From: Azospirillum sp. 412522
GTDB taxonomy: Bacteria; Pseudomonadota; Alphaproteobacteria; Azospirillales; Azospirillaceae
Assembly: GCF_019805165.1 (NCBI RefSeq)
Contig: NZ_RWIJ01000022.1
Span: 1-64,000, forward strand
Reading direction: 5' to 3'
DNA length: 64,000 nucleotides
This document shows positions 52,329 to 63,601 of this stretch, one piece after another. A program made the translations under genes and the position numbers. The notes beneath the pieces are model-generated. The model made no database searches. It had not been told where the DNA came from and was given only the letters and a program-made list of their open reading frames with translations. Numbering within the stretch: position 1 is the stretch's first letter; each line of letters starts with the position of its first letter.

Positions 52329-53054
52329 TCAGGACTCCCGGCCGGCGATGACGCTGGCGGCGGTGGCCAGGCTTTCCGGCGTGCCGATGTCGAGGAAGCG
52401 GGCCTTGGCGACATGGGCGTTCAGCGTGCCGGACGGCAGCTTCTCCAGCACGTCGCGTTCCAGCGACACCGCCCCCGCCGCGATGAAGCGGTCGACGAAG
52501 GCGGCGGAGAACAGATAGACCCCGGCATTGATGACGCCGGCCCCTGGCGCCTTGTCCAGGAAGCGACGGACGCGGCTGTCGGGTCCGATCTCCACCCGCA
52601 CGAAACGGGAGGCGTCCTCCACCGTCACGCACAGGACCGACGCTTCCGCCCCCGAAAGCCGGTGGGAGGCGATGAAGGCCCGCAGGTCGGCGTCCAGGAA
52701 GGTGTCGCCGTTCACCACCAGGATGGTGCTGCTGCGCAGTTCCTTGCGGACATAGCCAAGCGCGCCGGCGGTGCCGAGTGGGCGCGGTTCGATCTGGCAG
52801 ACCACATCGATGGTGCCGGCCGAATCGCCGCGCGCCAGCCATGCGGTGACCCGGTCGGCCAGATGGCCTAGGCACAGCACCACGCGGCGCGATCCGTAGG
52901 TGGACAGGTAATCGAGGAGGTGGCCGAGGAAGGCACGGCCCGCGATCGGGGCCAGGACCTTCGGCGTGTCACCCAGAACGCCCCGGATGCGCGTCCCCAG
53001 CCCACCGGCGAGCACCGCGACGTCAATGTTGGCAAGAGCGTCCTCAGACCGCAC
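52329..53054 (-). CDS. Sugar-1-phosphate nucleotidyltransferase (HddC/PtmE-like)
   Basis: A 241-residue enzyme that makes an NDP-sugar. The nucleotide loop 'LAGGLGTRIRGVLGDTPK' is at about 16-32, 'NGDTFLDAD' gives the metal-binding Asp, and 'GVINAGVYLF' and 'FLDIGTPESL' close the fold. It is nearest to heptose-1-phosphate guanylyltransferase or the GlcN-1-P guanylyltransferase of the legionaminic acid pathway. It begins with GTG at 53054 and lies between the PseG-like and TPR genes in one likely operon. Confidence 0.82.
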   Translation of the reverse strand: MRSEDALANIDVAVLAGGLGTRIRGVLGDTPKVLAPIAGRAFLGHLLDYLSTYGSRRVVLCLGHLADRVTAWLARGDSAGTIDVVCQIEPRPLGTAGALGYVRKELRSSTILVVNGDTFLDADLRAFIASHRLSGAEASVLCVTVEDASRFVRVEIGPDSRVRRFLDKAPGAGVINAGVYLFSAAFVDRFIAAGAVSLERDVLEKLPSGTLNAHVAKARFLDIGTPESLATAASVIAGRES

Positions 53055-53224
53055 CGACCGTCCTTTCGCTGAAATCCCGCTGTCGCCGTCCGGCTCGTGA
53101 AAGCAGCTTACGACGGCGCGGGCGCCGGGTCATCCACCCTGCGTGGGACCCGGCGGCCATAGTCGATAATGGGGGCGCACGGGAATCGCAATGCGGAATT
53201 GCGCAGATGCCTCCACTCCGATGG

Positions 53225-56200
53225 TCAGGCCGCGGTCCGGCAGCCATCGGCCAGACGGCGAAGGCGCCGTGCGACAGCAGCCAGGGCCGCGTCGTGGCCG
53301 CCGGACCGGTCGCCGGATCGGCCCGCAAGCGACATCGCCGGGAACCAGGGCCGCACTCCCGTCCCCAGGGCCGACCAGTCGCCGGTCCCGGCGATCCGCC
53401 AGACCGGGACGCCCAGCGCCGCGGCCAGCTCCCCCACCGCGGTCGGTGCCGAGATGACGAGATCGAGGCCCGACATGAGTGCCGACACCCCGTCCAGATC
53501 GTCGTGCTGGTCGAGGTCGGGCCAGTGGTGCAGGACGGTGCCGAAACGGCGCAGAGCCTCGTCCCGCTCCGCCTCGTGCCCATCATATTGCAGACTGGCG
53601 AAGGCGACGCCCGGCACGGCGAACACCGGTCCCCACTGGTCGATCCGGCTGTATGCGCCGGCCCGGTCCGCCGTCATCCGGCTGCTGCGCCAGCAGATGC
53701 CGACCCTGAGCCCGGGACCGAGGGACGACAGCCGGCCGCGCCAGTCCGCCGCCAGCCGCGGATCGGGGGTTAGGAGGGGAGCGGTCGCCGGGAAATGCCT
53801 CAGGGTTGGCCGCAGCCGCGCCGCGATGCTCCCCATCGGAGCATGGACGTCGGCATCCCGCGGATCCGGCATGGGTCGCCGAATCTCCGCTCCCGGCAGG
53901 GCGCGGGCGAACAGGCCGATGAGGCGCGGGTCGCATTCGACGATCACCCCGCCGGCTTGACGGAGAAGATCGGGCAGCGCCGTGCCGAACAGGATCTCGT
54001 CGCCCAGCCCCTGTTCGCCCCATACCAGGATGCGGCGACCGCTGAGTGGCTCGCCCTGCCATTCCGGCATGGCAAAGCAGCGGGATACGGCGTCGCCGGT
54101 GGCGAAACGATGGGCGTAATCGGCCCAGCCGCCGCCCAGGTCTCCCTCGGCCAGCCGCAGCAGGGCACGGTTCATCCGCGCTTCGGCACGGTCGGGCGCC
54201 AGTCCCAACGCGCGGTCGGCAAAGCTGGCGGCGAGCGGGCGCTCGCCCTGCATCAACAGCGTATGGCCGTGATTGATCAGGACATCCGGCAGATCGGGGG
54301 CGAGGGCCGTCGCGCGCCGGTGGGCATGCAGCGCCTCTCTCCAGAGCCCCTGGCCCGCGAAGGCCATGCCCAGGTTCGACCAGCCCTTCGCGGAAGCCGG
54401 GACGATGCACAGCGCCCGGCGGCACTGGCGGGCCGCTTCGGCGAACCGGCCCTGCCCCTTCATTGCCGCGCCAGTGGTGGTCAGCGCTCCGGCAAGGCCG
54501 GGCGCCAGAGCTGTTGCACGGGCACCGGCGGTTTCGGCCTCCGCGAAACGCCGGGCGGCGAGCAGGGCCGCTGCGAGGTTGCCCCAGCTTTCCGCCTGCA
54601 AGGGACGCAATCGGACGGCGCGGCGGTGCAGCGTCGCGGCGTCCGCCCCGGCACCCTTGGTCTGGAGCGCCACGCCCAGATTGCCAAGCGCTTCGGGAAA
54701 GGCGGGGTTCAGCGCCAGAGCGCGCCGGTGCCAGTCGATGGCGGACTTGACCCGGCCGAGCCTGAGCAGGGTGAGGCCGCCGTTGGTCCAGGCCGCCGGG
54801 TGTGATGAAGCCGCGCCGATGGCCTTGCGGTGGAGGGTTTCGGCTTCCGCCAGCCGGCCTTGCCGATGCAGGGCGACCGCCTGCGCCGCCAGCTTCTCCC
54901 CTTCGGCGGACAGCCGTTCTTCACGCGGGATGGAGGTGGTCGATAATCGGGAGGTGGGAGGTTGCCGCTGTGCATCCTCACCCAACCCTCTCCCCGGGGG
55001 GGAGAGGGTATCCGCGCGGTGGAATAGGTCGGCTTGGGAAAGGTCGGCTTGGAGGAGGATTTCCAGGGCATGGGCCATCTGGCCCATCGTCGCCGACAGC
55101 GGTTCGCCGGGACGAGGCTGGAACAGGCGCATGGCCGGGTACCAGGGACGGACACCGCTGCCCAGCTGCGTCCAGTCGCGACTGCCGAAGCGCCAGACCG
55201 GGGTGCCCAAACCACCCGCCAGTTCGCCCACCGACATGGCGGGTGAAATGACGAGGTCCAGCCCGGCGATCAACGCGGCGACGCCGTCGAAATCGTCCTT
55301 GCGGTCGAGGTCGTCCCAGCGGTGCAGCCGGATACCGAAGCGCTGCCCGGCCTGCCGGATCTCCTCCTCCACCTCGCCATATTGCAGCACCATCCAATGG
55401 ATGCCGGGCAACGAGAAAAGCGGCGCCCAGGCCTCCAGCGGCAGGTAGGCGACACTGCGTTCCGCCGTCATCATCTGGCTGCGCCAGCCGATGCCGACGC
55501 GCAAACCGGGGCCGAGCGCCGCCAGCCGCCCGCGCCAACGCTCCACCAGCCCGGCGTCCGGGACCAGCCAGGGCCGGCGTGCCGGGAAATCAGCCAGCCG
55601 CCGGCGGAGCACGCGCGGCAGCGACCCCATCGGCACATGGCGGTCATAGTCGGCAATCGCCATCGCCTCCCGGCCCTGCGCGTCCAAGGCTTCCGCCCGC
55701 ACCCGCAGGCTGGGGAAAGAGCGGGCGAACAGCGGCACCAGCCGGCGGTCGACCTCCATGATGGTGGAGACGGCCCGTCCGGCCAGTTCCGGACAGAGGC
55801 CGGAGAACAGGATGGTGTCGCCCACCCCCTGCTCCCCCCAGATCATCAGGCGGCGGCCGGTCAGATCCTCGCCGCGCCACGCCTGGGCTCGGGGCTGGCG
55901 GCCCCGTCCGACCTGTCCCGATCCGAACCGCCAAGCGTAGCCGGACCAGCCCCGGTCGAGATCGCCGGCCTCCAGCCGCAGCAGGCCCTTGTTGAAATGG
56001 GACAGCGACAGGTCCGGCCGCAGCGCGAGCGCCCGGTCATAGCAGCGCTCCGCTTCCGCACCGTCGCCCAGCCGCTGACGGGCTAGCCCGAGATTGCTCC
56101 AGGCCTCGCCATAGGCGGGGTCGAGCGCCAGGGCGCCACGGTAGCAATCGGCGGCGCCGGCATGGTCGTGGCGCCCCTGGCGCAGATGCCCGAGATTGTT

Positions 56201-57346
56201 GCGGGCCGGCGCCTCCAGCGGGGCGAGCCGGATGGCGCGCCGCTGCGACCGTTCGGCTTCGGCGAAACGCTCGGCGCTGCGCAGGGCGTTGCCCAGGTTG
56301 GTATGGGTTTCCGGCAGGACGGGATCCAGGGCCAATGCCACATGCCAAGCCCTCCAGGCATCTCCGGTGCGGCCGGCGGCGTGGCGGGCATTGCCCAGGT
56401 TGTTCCAGGCCCCGGGGAAGTCGGGCCGGTGCCGGATCGCCTCGCGATGGAGGGCTTCCGCTTCGCCATGCCGACCCTGGACGACGCGGATGCTGCCGAG
56501 ATTATCCAGCGCATCGGCGTGGTCAGGCTGGATGGCGATGGCCGCGTCGAAGCAGGCAGCGGCATCATCAACTTGATGAAGAGCTTTAAGGCAAAGCCCC
56601 AAGCCATTGATAGAAAAAACATCCCGCGGATCAAGGCGCAGCGCATCGGCATAGCGCTCCGCCGCCTCCTCCATGCGGCCGGCGGCATGGAGGGCCGCCG
56701 CCAGAGTGGAGAGCGCCGCAGGGTCTGAGGTGCCGCCGGCGAGCGTCGCCGCCATGCTCAACGCCTCGGCGGCATCCGCCGTCCGGCCAAGCTGGCGCAG
56801 CGTGACGGCCCGGTTCGTCCAGGGACGGGGGTCGCCGGGCAGCAGCTCAGCCGCCCGTGCATGGGCGGCCAACGCCTCCTCCGTCCGGCCGAGTCCCTGC
56901 AGAGCGGCACCGAGGTTCAGGTGGGCATCGGCCAGATCCGGCGTTAGCCGCGCGGCTTCGGCATAGTGGCTTGCCGCTTCCGTCAGTCGGCCCAGCGCGG
57001 CCAGCACCAGTCCGAGATTAAAGTGGGCGCCGACATGGTTGGGGTCGCGCTCCAACGCCCGGCGTTCCGCCGCTCCGGCTTCCTCAAGCCGGCCCAACCG
57101 CTGCAGAACGATCCCATGGTTGGCGTGGTAGTCCGCCACCTCAGGCGCCACTTCGATTGCTTTTCCAATTAAATCAACAGCTTGTAAATGATCGTTGAGT
57201 TGGTGGATGAGCACGCCCAGCAGATGCAAACTGTCGGCATGGCGTGGTTCCGCCTGGAGCACGCGCCGATACAAGGGTTCTGCCAAGTCCAGCGCACCGG
57301 CCTGATGCTGGCGGAGCGCATCGGCAAACCATTCGGCAGTGCTCAT
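53225..57346 (-). CDS. Giant TPR-glycosyltransferase with two TPR-GT modules
   Basis: A 1,373-residue protein made of two tandem modules. Module 1 has about 12 TPRs (1 to about 440) and a GT9-like domain with 'WGEQGVGDTILFSGLCPEL' and an end 'WTQLGSGVRPWYPAM'. Module 2, after a linker near residue 785, has about 8 TPRs and a domain with 'WGEQGLGDEILFGTALPDLL' and 'WSALGTGVRPWFPAM'. The linker is encoded by a REP-like palindrome, suggesting fusion of two genes. The start overlaps the stop of the upstream TPR gene. It probably glycosylates flagellin or another surface protein; the acceptor is unknown. Confidence 0.82.
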   Translation of the reverse strand: MSTAEWFADALRQHQAGALDLAEPLYRRVLQAEPRHADSLHLLGVLIHQLNDHLQAVDLIGKAIEVAPEVADYHANHGIVLQRLGRLEEAGAAERRALERDPNHVGAHFNLGLVLAALGRLTEAASHYAEAARLTPDLADAHLNLGAALQGLGRTEEALAAHARAAELLPGDPRPWTNRAVTLRQLGRTADAAEALSMAATLAGGTSDPAALSTLAAALHAAGRMEEAAERYADALRLDPRDVFSINGLGLCLKALHQVDDAAACFDAAIAIQPDHADALDNLGSIRVVQGRHGEAEALHREAIRHRPDFPGAWNNLGNARHAAGRTGDAWRAWHVALALDPVLPETHTNLGNALRSAERFAEAERSQRRAIRLAPLEAPARNNLGHLRQGRHDHAGAADCYRGALALDPAYGEAWSNLGLARQRLGDGAEAERCYDRALALRPDLSLSHFNKGLLRLEAGDLDRGWSGYAWRFGSGQVGRGRQPRAQAWRGEDLTGRRLMIWGEQGVGDTILFSGLCPELAGRAVSTIMEVDRRLVPLFARSFPSLRVRAEALDAQGREAMAIADYDRHVPMGSLPRVLRRRLADFPARRPWLVPDAGLVERWRGRLAALGPGLRVGIGWRSQMMTAERSVAYLPLEAWAPLFSLPGIHWMVLQYGEVEEEIRQAGQRFGIRLHRWDDLDRKDDFDGVAALIAGLDLVISPAMSVGELAGGLGTPVWRFGSRDWTQLGSGVRPWYPAMRLFQPRPGEPLSATMGQMAHALEILLQADLSQADLFHRADTLSPPGRGLGEDAQRQPPTSRLSTTSIPREERLSAEGEKLAAQAVALHRQGRLAEAETLHRKAIGAASSHPAAWTNGGLTLLRLGRVKSAIDWHRRALALNPAFPEALGNLGVALQTKGAGADAATLHRRAVRLRPLQAESWGNLAAALLAARRFAEAETAGARATALAPGLAGALTTTGAAMKGQGRFAEAARQCRRALCIVPASAKGWSNLGMAFAGQGLWREALHAHRRATALAPDLPDVLINHGHTLLMQGERPLAASFADRALGLAPDRAEARMNRALLRLAEGDLGGGWADYAHRFATGDAVSRCFAMPEWQGEPLSGRRILVWGEQGLGDEILFGTALPDLLRQAGGVIVECDPRLIGLFARALPGAEIRRPMPDPRDADVHAPMGSIAARLRPTLRHFPATAPLLTPDPRLAADWRGRLSSLGPGLRVGICWRSSRMTADRAGAYSRIDQWGPVFAVPGVAFASLQYDGHEAERDEALRRFGTVLHHWPDLDQHDDLDGVSALMSGLDLVISAPTAVGELAAALGVPVWRIAGTGDWSALGTGVRPWFPAMSLAGRSGDRSGGHDAALAAVARRLRRLADGCRTAA
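54985..55009. repeat. REP-like palindrome translated as the linker of the TPR fusion
   Basis: ACCCTCTCCCC and GGGGAGAGGGT (11-base arms, 3-base loop), preceded by TCACCCA, match the common intergenic REP-like element of proteobacteria. Here it lies inside the coding frame and is translated as 'DTLSPPGRGLGEDA', exactly between the two TPR-glycosyltransferase modules. Confidence 0.75.
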
Positions 57347-59349
57347 CGATAACCTGCGGAAAGACTGGCAAGCATTTGTTTTGCTTTCAGTATGGCGCTT
57401 CTGACTCCGTCGCTTCGATCGGGAGGAATGCACTGCATGGAAGGAAACCAGGGGCGCACGGCGGTGCCGAGCTGAGTCCAGTCGCGGCGGCCGAGCCGCC
57501 AGACCGGAACGCCCAGTGCCGCCGCCATCTCTCCGGCAGAGGATGCGACGGTGATCGTCAGATCGAGGTTCGCCATGAGAGCTGCCGTGCCCTCCAGATC
57601 AGTGATCTGGTCGAGGTCGGGCCAGCGGTTCACGCGCCGACCCAGACGCTCCTCGACGGCCGCCATCTCCTCTTCCCGTCCGTCATATTGCAGGCTGACG
57701 GCATGGAGGCCGGGCAGACCGAGCAAAGGCATCCAGTCCTCCAGGTCTGTGTAGGACTGCCGACGTTCAGCGGTGATGCGTTGGCTGGTCCAGGCAATGC
57801 CGACCCTCAGCCCGGGTCCGAGGGCATCGAGCCGCGAACGCCATGTCGCCATCCGCTCCGGGTCCGGCTTCAGCCAGCCGACGGGCGGAGGCACGACGGG
57901 GACCGTCCTCCACAGCAGACCCGGCAATGAGCCGAAGGGCAAGTGGCAGTCTGCGTCGGTCGGCCGCCGCGTCGGCGCCCGTACCGTGGTGCCGGGGAAG
58001 GAGCGCCGGAACAGCGGGACCAGCCGCGGCTCGCATTCGACGATGGCGTCGGGGACGCGTGCCAGGGCGTCGGGCAGCAGGGAGCCGAACATCAACTCGT
58101 CGCCCAGTCCCTGTTCGGCCCATAGCAGAAGGCGGCGCCCGCCAAGGTCGCCGCCATCCCATTCCGGGATGTTGAGGGAACGTCTCGGTTTCAGGCGGCC
58201 GGACTCGAAGCGGACGGCGTAATCCTCCCACCCATCCGCCAGCCGGCCCTGCCGCAGGCGAAGGATGGCGCGGTTGAAGCGGGCAAGCGACTGTGCCGGA
58301 TCGGCCTCCAGCGCGCGGGAGAACTCCTGCTCGGCACCGGCCTCGTCACCCAAATCCTGGAGGGCGAGCGCCAGATTGGTGTGGGCGGCCGCGTAGCCGG
58401 GCCGCAGGTCCAACGCCCGGCGTTGCAGGATGGCGGAGACCGCAGCCTGCCCTTGCAGACGGCGGATGGTGCCGAGGTTGGTCGCAGCCTCCGCCATCGT
58501 CGGATCGAGCCGCAGGGCGCGGGCGAAGGCATCGGCGGCGGGTCCGATCCTGTCGGCGCCTTGCAGGGCGAGGCCAAAGGCGTTCCAGCCCTCTGGATCC
58601 GACGGCTCCAATGTCAGGTAGCGGCGATAGACCGCCTTCTCATCGCCGCCACGGCGATGCAGCGCACCGGCCAGGGCCAGGACGGTCGCCGCGTGGTCCG
58701 GCCGACGGACCAGCACCGCCCGCAAAGCGGCCTCCCCTTCATCGGCCCGTCCAAGGTCGAGCAGGGCGAGGCCGAGCGCGGCGTGCGCCTCCGTCAAGGC
58801 CGGGTTGGCGGTCAATGCGTGACGCAGCAGCGGCTCCGCCTCCGCCGAGCGGCCGAGCCTGCGCAGCACGGTACCAAGATTTCCCTCCGCCTCGGCGAAA
58901 TCGGGGCGGGCCCGGAGAGCGGCGCGGTATGCCTCTGCGGCCTCGGCTACCTTGCCCTGTGAATTCAGGGCATTGCCCAGCGTGTTGGCCGCTTCCGGGA
59001 AAGGGCGACGCAGGCGCAGGGCATTGCGGGCCGCGCGCTCCGCCTCTGCGAACCTGCCGAGCGACTGGAGGGCGTAGGCGAGGTTGGCGTGGTAGTCGGG
59101 GACGTCGCGTTTGGCCGCCACCGCCTGACCGATCAGGTCGGCGGCCTCGACGAAGCGGCCGGTCTGGCAGGCGATCATGCCTAGGAGATGCAGGGCGTCG
59201 GGCTGCCGGGGCTGCGCGGCGAGCGCCTGCCGGTAGAGCGCCTCAGCTTCGGACAAGCGACCGGCCTGATGCAGCGGTACGGCTTGCCCCACCAGTGCCG
59301 CAGCGGTGGCCGCGGCGGAGTTGCCGGATTTGCGCTGGTTGCTGGTCAT
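57343..59349 (-). CDS. TPR-glycosyltransferase
   Basis: A 668-residue protein with about 11 TPRs (20 to about 400) and a C-terminal GT9-like domain: 'WAEQGLGDELMFGSLLPDAL' and an end 'WTQLGTAVRPWFPSM'. It is paralogous to both modules of the next gene. The start at 59349 has AGGAAC upstream, and its stop overlaps the next start (ATGA). It is the first gene of the leftward glycosylation cluster. The TPR array would bind the acceptor protein and the C-terminal domain would transfer sugar. Confidence 0.82.
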   Translation of the reverse strand: MTSNQRKSGNSAAATAAALVGQAVPLHQAGRLSEAEALYRQALAAQPRQPDALHLLGMIACQTGRFVEAADLIGQAVAAKRDVPDYHANLAYALQSLGRFAEAERAARNALRLRRPFPEAANTLGNALNSQGKVAEAAEAYRAALRARPDFAEAEGNLGTVLRRLGRSAEAEPLLRHALTANPALTEAHAALGLALLDLGRADEGEAALRAVLVRRPDHAATVLALAGALHRRGGDEKAVYRRYLTLEPSDPEGWNAFGLALQGADRIGPAADAFARALRLDPTMAEAATNLGTIRRLQGQAAVSAILQRRALDLRPGYAAAHTNLALALQDLGDEAGAEQEFSRALEADPAQSLARFNRAILRLRQGRLADGWEDYAVRFESGRLKPRRSLNIPEWDGGDLGGRRLLLWAEQGLGDELMFGSLLPDALARVPDAIVECEPRLVPLFRRSFPGTTVRAPTRRPTDADCHLPFGSLPGLLWRTVPVVPPPVGWLKPDPERMATWRSRLDALGPGLRVGIAWTSQRITAERRQSYTDLEDWMPLLGLPGLHAVSLQYDGREEEMAAVEERLGRRVNRWPDLDQITDLEGTAALMANLDLTITVASSAGEMAAALGVPVWRLGRRDWTQLGTAVRPWFPSMQCIPPDRSDGVRSAILKAKQMLASLSAGYR

Positions 59350-59461
59350 GCCCCGTGCCGTTCCTGTTGACCGCTCCTATTGGCTAGGGGTAACGGATAG
59401 CACGATTTCGAAGCGGTGGGATGGGGGCGCGGCGACCACCGCGCCCCCTGCCGTCCCTGAT

Positions 59462-61774
<2,313 letters not shown>

Positions 61775-61887
61775 CGGGTCTCTTCCTCCGGTTAACGAGA
61801 TTTAAGTTAATTCTTTGTGTTCACTTCGCCTGGATGGCGGTTATACCCCATTGGGGCCGATGCGCCAACCACCCCGGAAAATGAGAA

Positions 61888-61919
61888 GGGGACGATTCGA
61901 ACCAAATCGAAGCGTCCCC
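61888..61919 (-). terminator. dctA terminator
   Basis: An interrupted stem (GGGGACG/CGTCCCC and TTCGA/TCGAA with one A-G mismatch; 61888-61900 with 61907-61919) and a 6-base loop lie about 95 bases after the dctA stop. On the minus strand the exit side is TTCTCATTTTCC. It separates dctA from the malic enzyme gene. Confidence 0.65.
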
Positions 61920-62014
61920 CTGATCTTACAGGATCCTCTGGAAGGCCGGATGGATCATCTTCGGAATTTCCAAATCCGGCGCCCGCATGCGTGCGGTGCG
62001 TCCCTTGCGGATCG

Positions 62015-63331
62015 TCAGATCCGGGCCAGCGCCGGCTCCTTGAAGTGTTGCTGGTACTCTGCGACCGCCTTGGTCTCGTCGAACTCGCCTTCCATCTTGG
62101 CGACGACGACGGTGGCGACGCCATTGCCGATCAGGTTGGTGAGCGCCCGGGCTTCCGACATGAAGCGGTCGACGCCGAGCAGCAGGGCCAGCCCCTCGAT
62201 CGGCAGGACGCCGGTGGCCGACAGGGTGGCGGCCAGCGTCACGAAGCCGCCGCCGGTCACCGCCGCCGCACCCTTGGAGGTGAGCATCAGGATGACCAGG
62301 ATGTAGAGCTGCTGCCAGATCGTCAGGTCGACGTTGAAGGCCTGGGCGATGAAGATGGCGGCCATCGACAGGTAGATCGAGGTTCCGTCCAGGTTGAAGG
62401 AGTAGCCGGTCGGGATGACGAGACCGACGACATGCTTGGAGCAGCCGAACTTCTGCATCTTCTCCATCATCCGCGGCAGCACGGATTCGGAAGACGAGGT
62501 GCCGAGAACGATCAGCAGCTCCTGGCGGATGTAGCGGATGAAGTTCCAGATGCTGAAGCCGTAGGCCTTGGCGATGCCGCCGAGCACGACGAAGATGAAG
62601 ATCGCCATCGTGATGTAGACCGACGCCATCAGCTGGCCGAGCGCGGTCAGCGACGAGATGCCGTACTTGCCGATGGTGAAGGACATGGCGCCGAAAGCAC
62701 CGACCGGGGCGACGCGCATCAGGATGCCGATCACGCCGAACAGGGCGTGGCCGACCTTGTCGAAGATGTCCTCGACCAGCTTGCCCTTCTGGCCCATGGC
62801 GGACAGCGCGACGCCGAACACCACCGCGAAGAACAGGATCTGCAGCATGTCGCCCTGCACGAAGGCGCCGACGACATTGTCGGGAACGATGCCGACGACG
62901 AAGTCCATGAAGCCGTGCTCCTTCGCCGTGGTGGCGTATTTCTGCACGGAATCGGCCTTCAGCTGGCCGGGCAGGATGTTCATGCCGGCGCCGGGACGGA
63001 CCAGGTTGACGACCAGCAGGCCGATGCCGAGGGCGAAGGTGGTCACGACCTCGAAATACAGCAGCGCCTTGCCGCCGACCTTGCCGACCTTCTTCAGGTT
63101 GCCGATCGAGGAGATGCCGGTGACGACCGTCAGGAAGACGATCGGGCCGATCACCATCTTGACCATCTTGATGAACAGGTCGCCCAGCGGCTTCATCTCC
63201 ACCGCGAGCGACGGGTAGAAGTGCCCCAGCAGAATGCCGAAGCTGATGGCGGTTAGAACCTGGAAGGTCAGGTTGGTGTAGAAGGGCTTCTTCACCGTGC
63301 CCGGCCGGCCGGCGGTCGCGTCTGCGCTCAT
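62015..63331 (-). CDS. dctA: C4-dicarboxylate transporter DctA
   Basis: A 438-residue DAACS-family symporter that imports succinate, fumarate and malate with protons or sodium. Family segments include '[19 protein letters not shown]', the serine-rich loop '[18 protein letters not shown]', '[17 protein letters not shown]' and '[21 protein letters not shown]'. The ATG at 63331 follows GAGGAGAG; the frame extends 22 residues upstream without family likeness. A sigma-54 promoter and activator-like sites lie upstream, and dctB is divergent, giving the classic dctA-dctBD arrangement. Confidence 0.95.
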   Translation of the reverse strand: MSADATAGRPGTVKKPFYTNLTFQVLTAISFGILLGHFYPSLAVEMKPLGDLFIKMVKMVIGPIVFLTVVTGISSIGNLKKVGKVGGKALLYFEVVTTFALGIGLLVVNLVRPGAGMNILPGQLKADSVQKYATTAKEHGFMDFVVGIVPDNVVGAFVQGDMLQILFFAVVFGVALSAMGQKGKLVEDIFDKVGHALFGVIGILMRVAPVGAFGAMSFTIGKYGISSLTALGQLMASVYITMAIFIFVVLGGIAKAYGFSIWNFIRYIRQELLIVLGTSSSESVLPRMMEKMQKFGCSKHVVGLVIPTGYSFNLDGTSIYLSMAAIFIAQAFNVDLTIWQQLYILVILMLTSKGAAAVTGGGFVTLAATLSATGVLPIEGLALLLGVDRFMSEARALTNLIGNGVATVVVAKMEGEFDETKAVAEYQQHFKEPALARI

Positions 63332-63440
63332 GCTGCTCTCCTCGTGGCGTTCCTCAGAACGGCGTTCCTGACGGGGGCCCGTTCTTTCGTCCGGCATTTG
63401 CGACCGGCTGGGCGGGCGGCCCCAACTGATTGGCTATGAA

Positions 63441-63456
63441 AGCAAGTGGCGGGCCA
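63441..63456 (-). promoter_or_regulatory. Sigma-54 (-24/-12) promoter of dctA
   Basis: On the minus strand TGGCCCG-CCAC-TTGCT matches the sigma-54 consensus TGGCACG-N4-TTGCW with one mismatch. It lies 110 bases upstream of the dctA start, the promoter class expected for DctD-controlled dctA. Confidence 0.85.
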
Positions 63457-63457
63457 A

Positions 63458-63473
63458 TTGCTGAATCCAGCAA
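63458..63473. promoter_or_regulatory. Palindrome next to the -24 element
   Basis: TTGCTG-AATC-CAGCAA is a perfect 6-4-6 inverted repeat directly upstream of the -24 box. It may be a further regulator site or a DNA-bending element; the protein is unknown. Confidence 0.4.
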
Positions 63474-63497
63474 CATCAAGCATTTGCCAAATCCAGG

Positions 63498-63549
63498 AGG
63501 GCGAGAATCCGCACGACACGGGGTCTGGGGATGTGCGAAAATCCACACA
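63498..63549. promoter_or_regulatory. Tandem DctD-like activator sites
   Basis: TGTGCGAAAATCCACACA (63532-63549) is a near-palindrome like the DctD site I remember for rhizobia (TGTGCGG...CCGCACA). A weaker copy with AATCCGCAC lies 34 bases away (63498-63515). Both sit 45-95 bases upstream of the -24 element, the usual place for sigma-54 activator binding. The consensus is from memory. Confidence 0.55.
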
Positions 63550-63601
63550 CTTCACAGCGCTGCGGCATCAATGTTGCGGCGCAGCACGACCGGAAGCGAC
63601 G

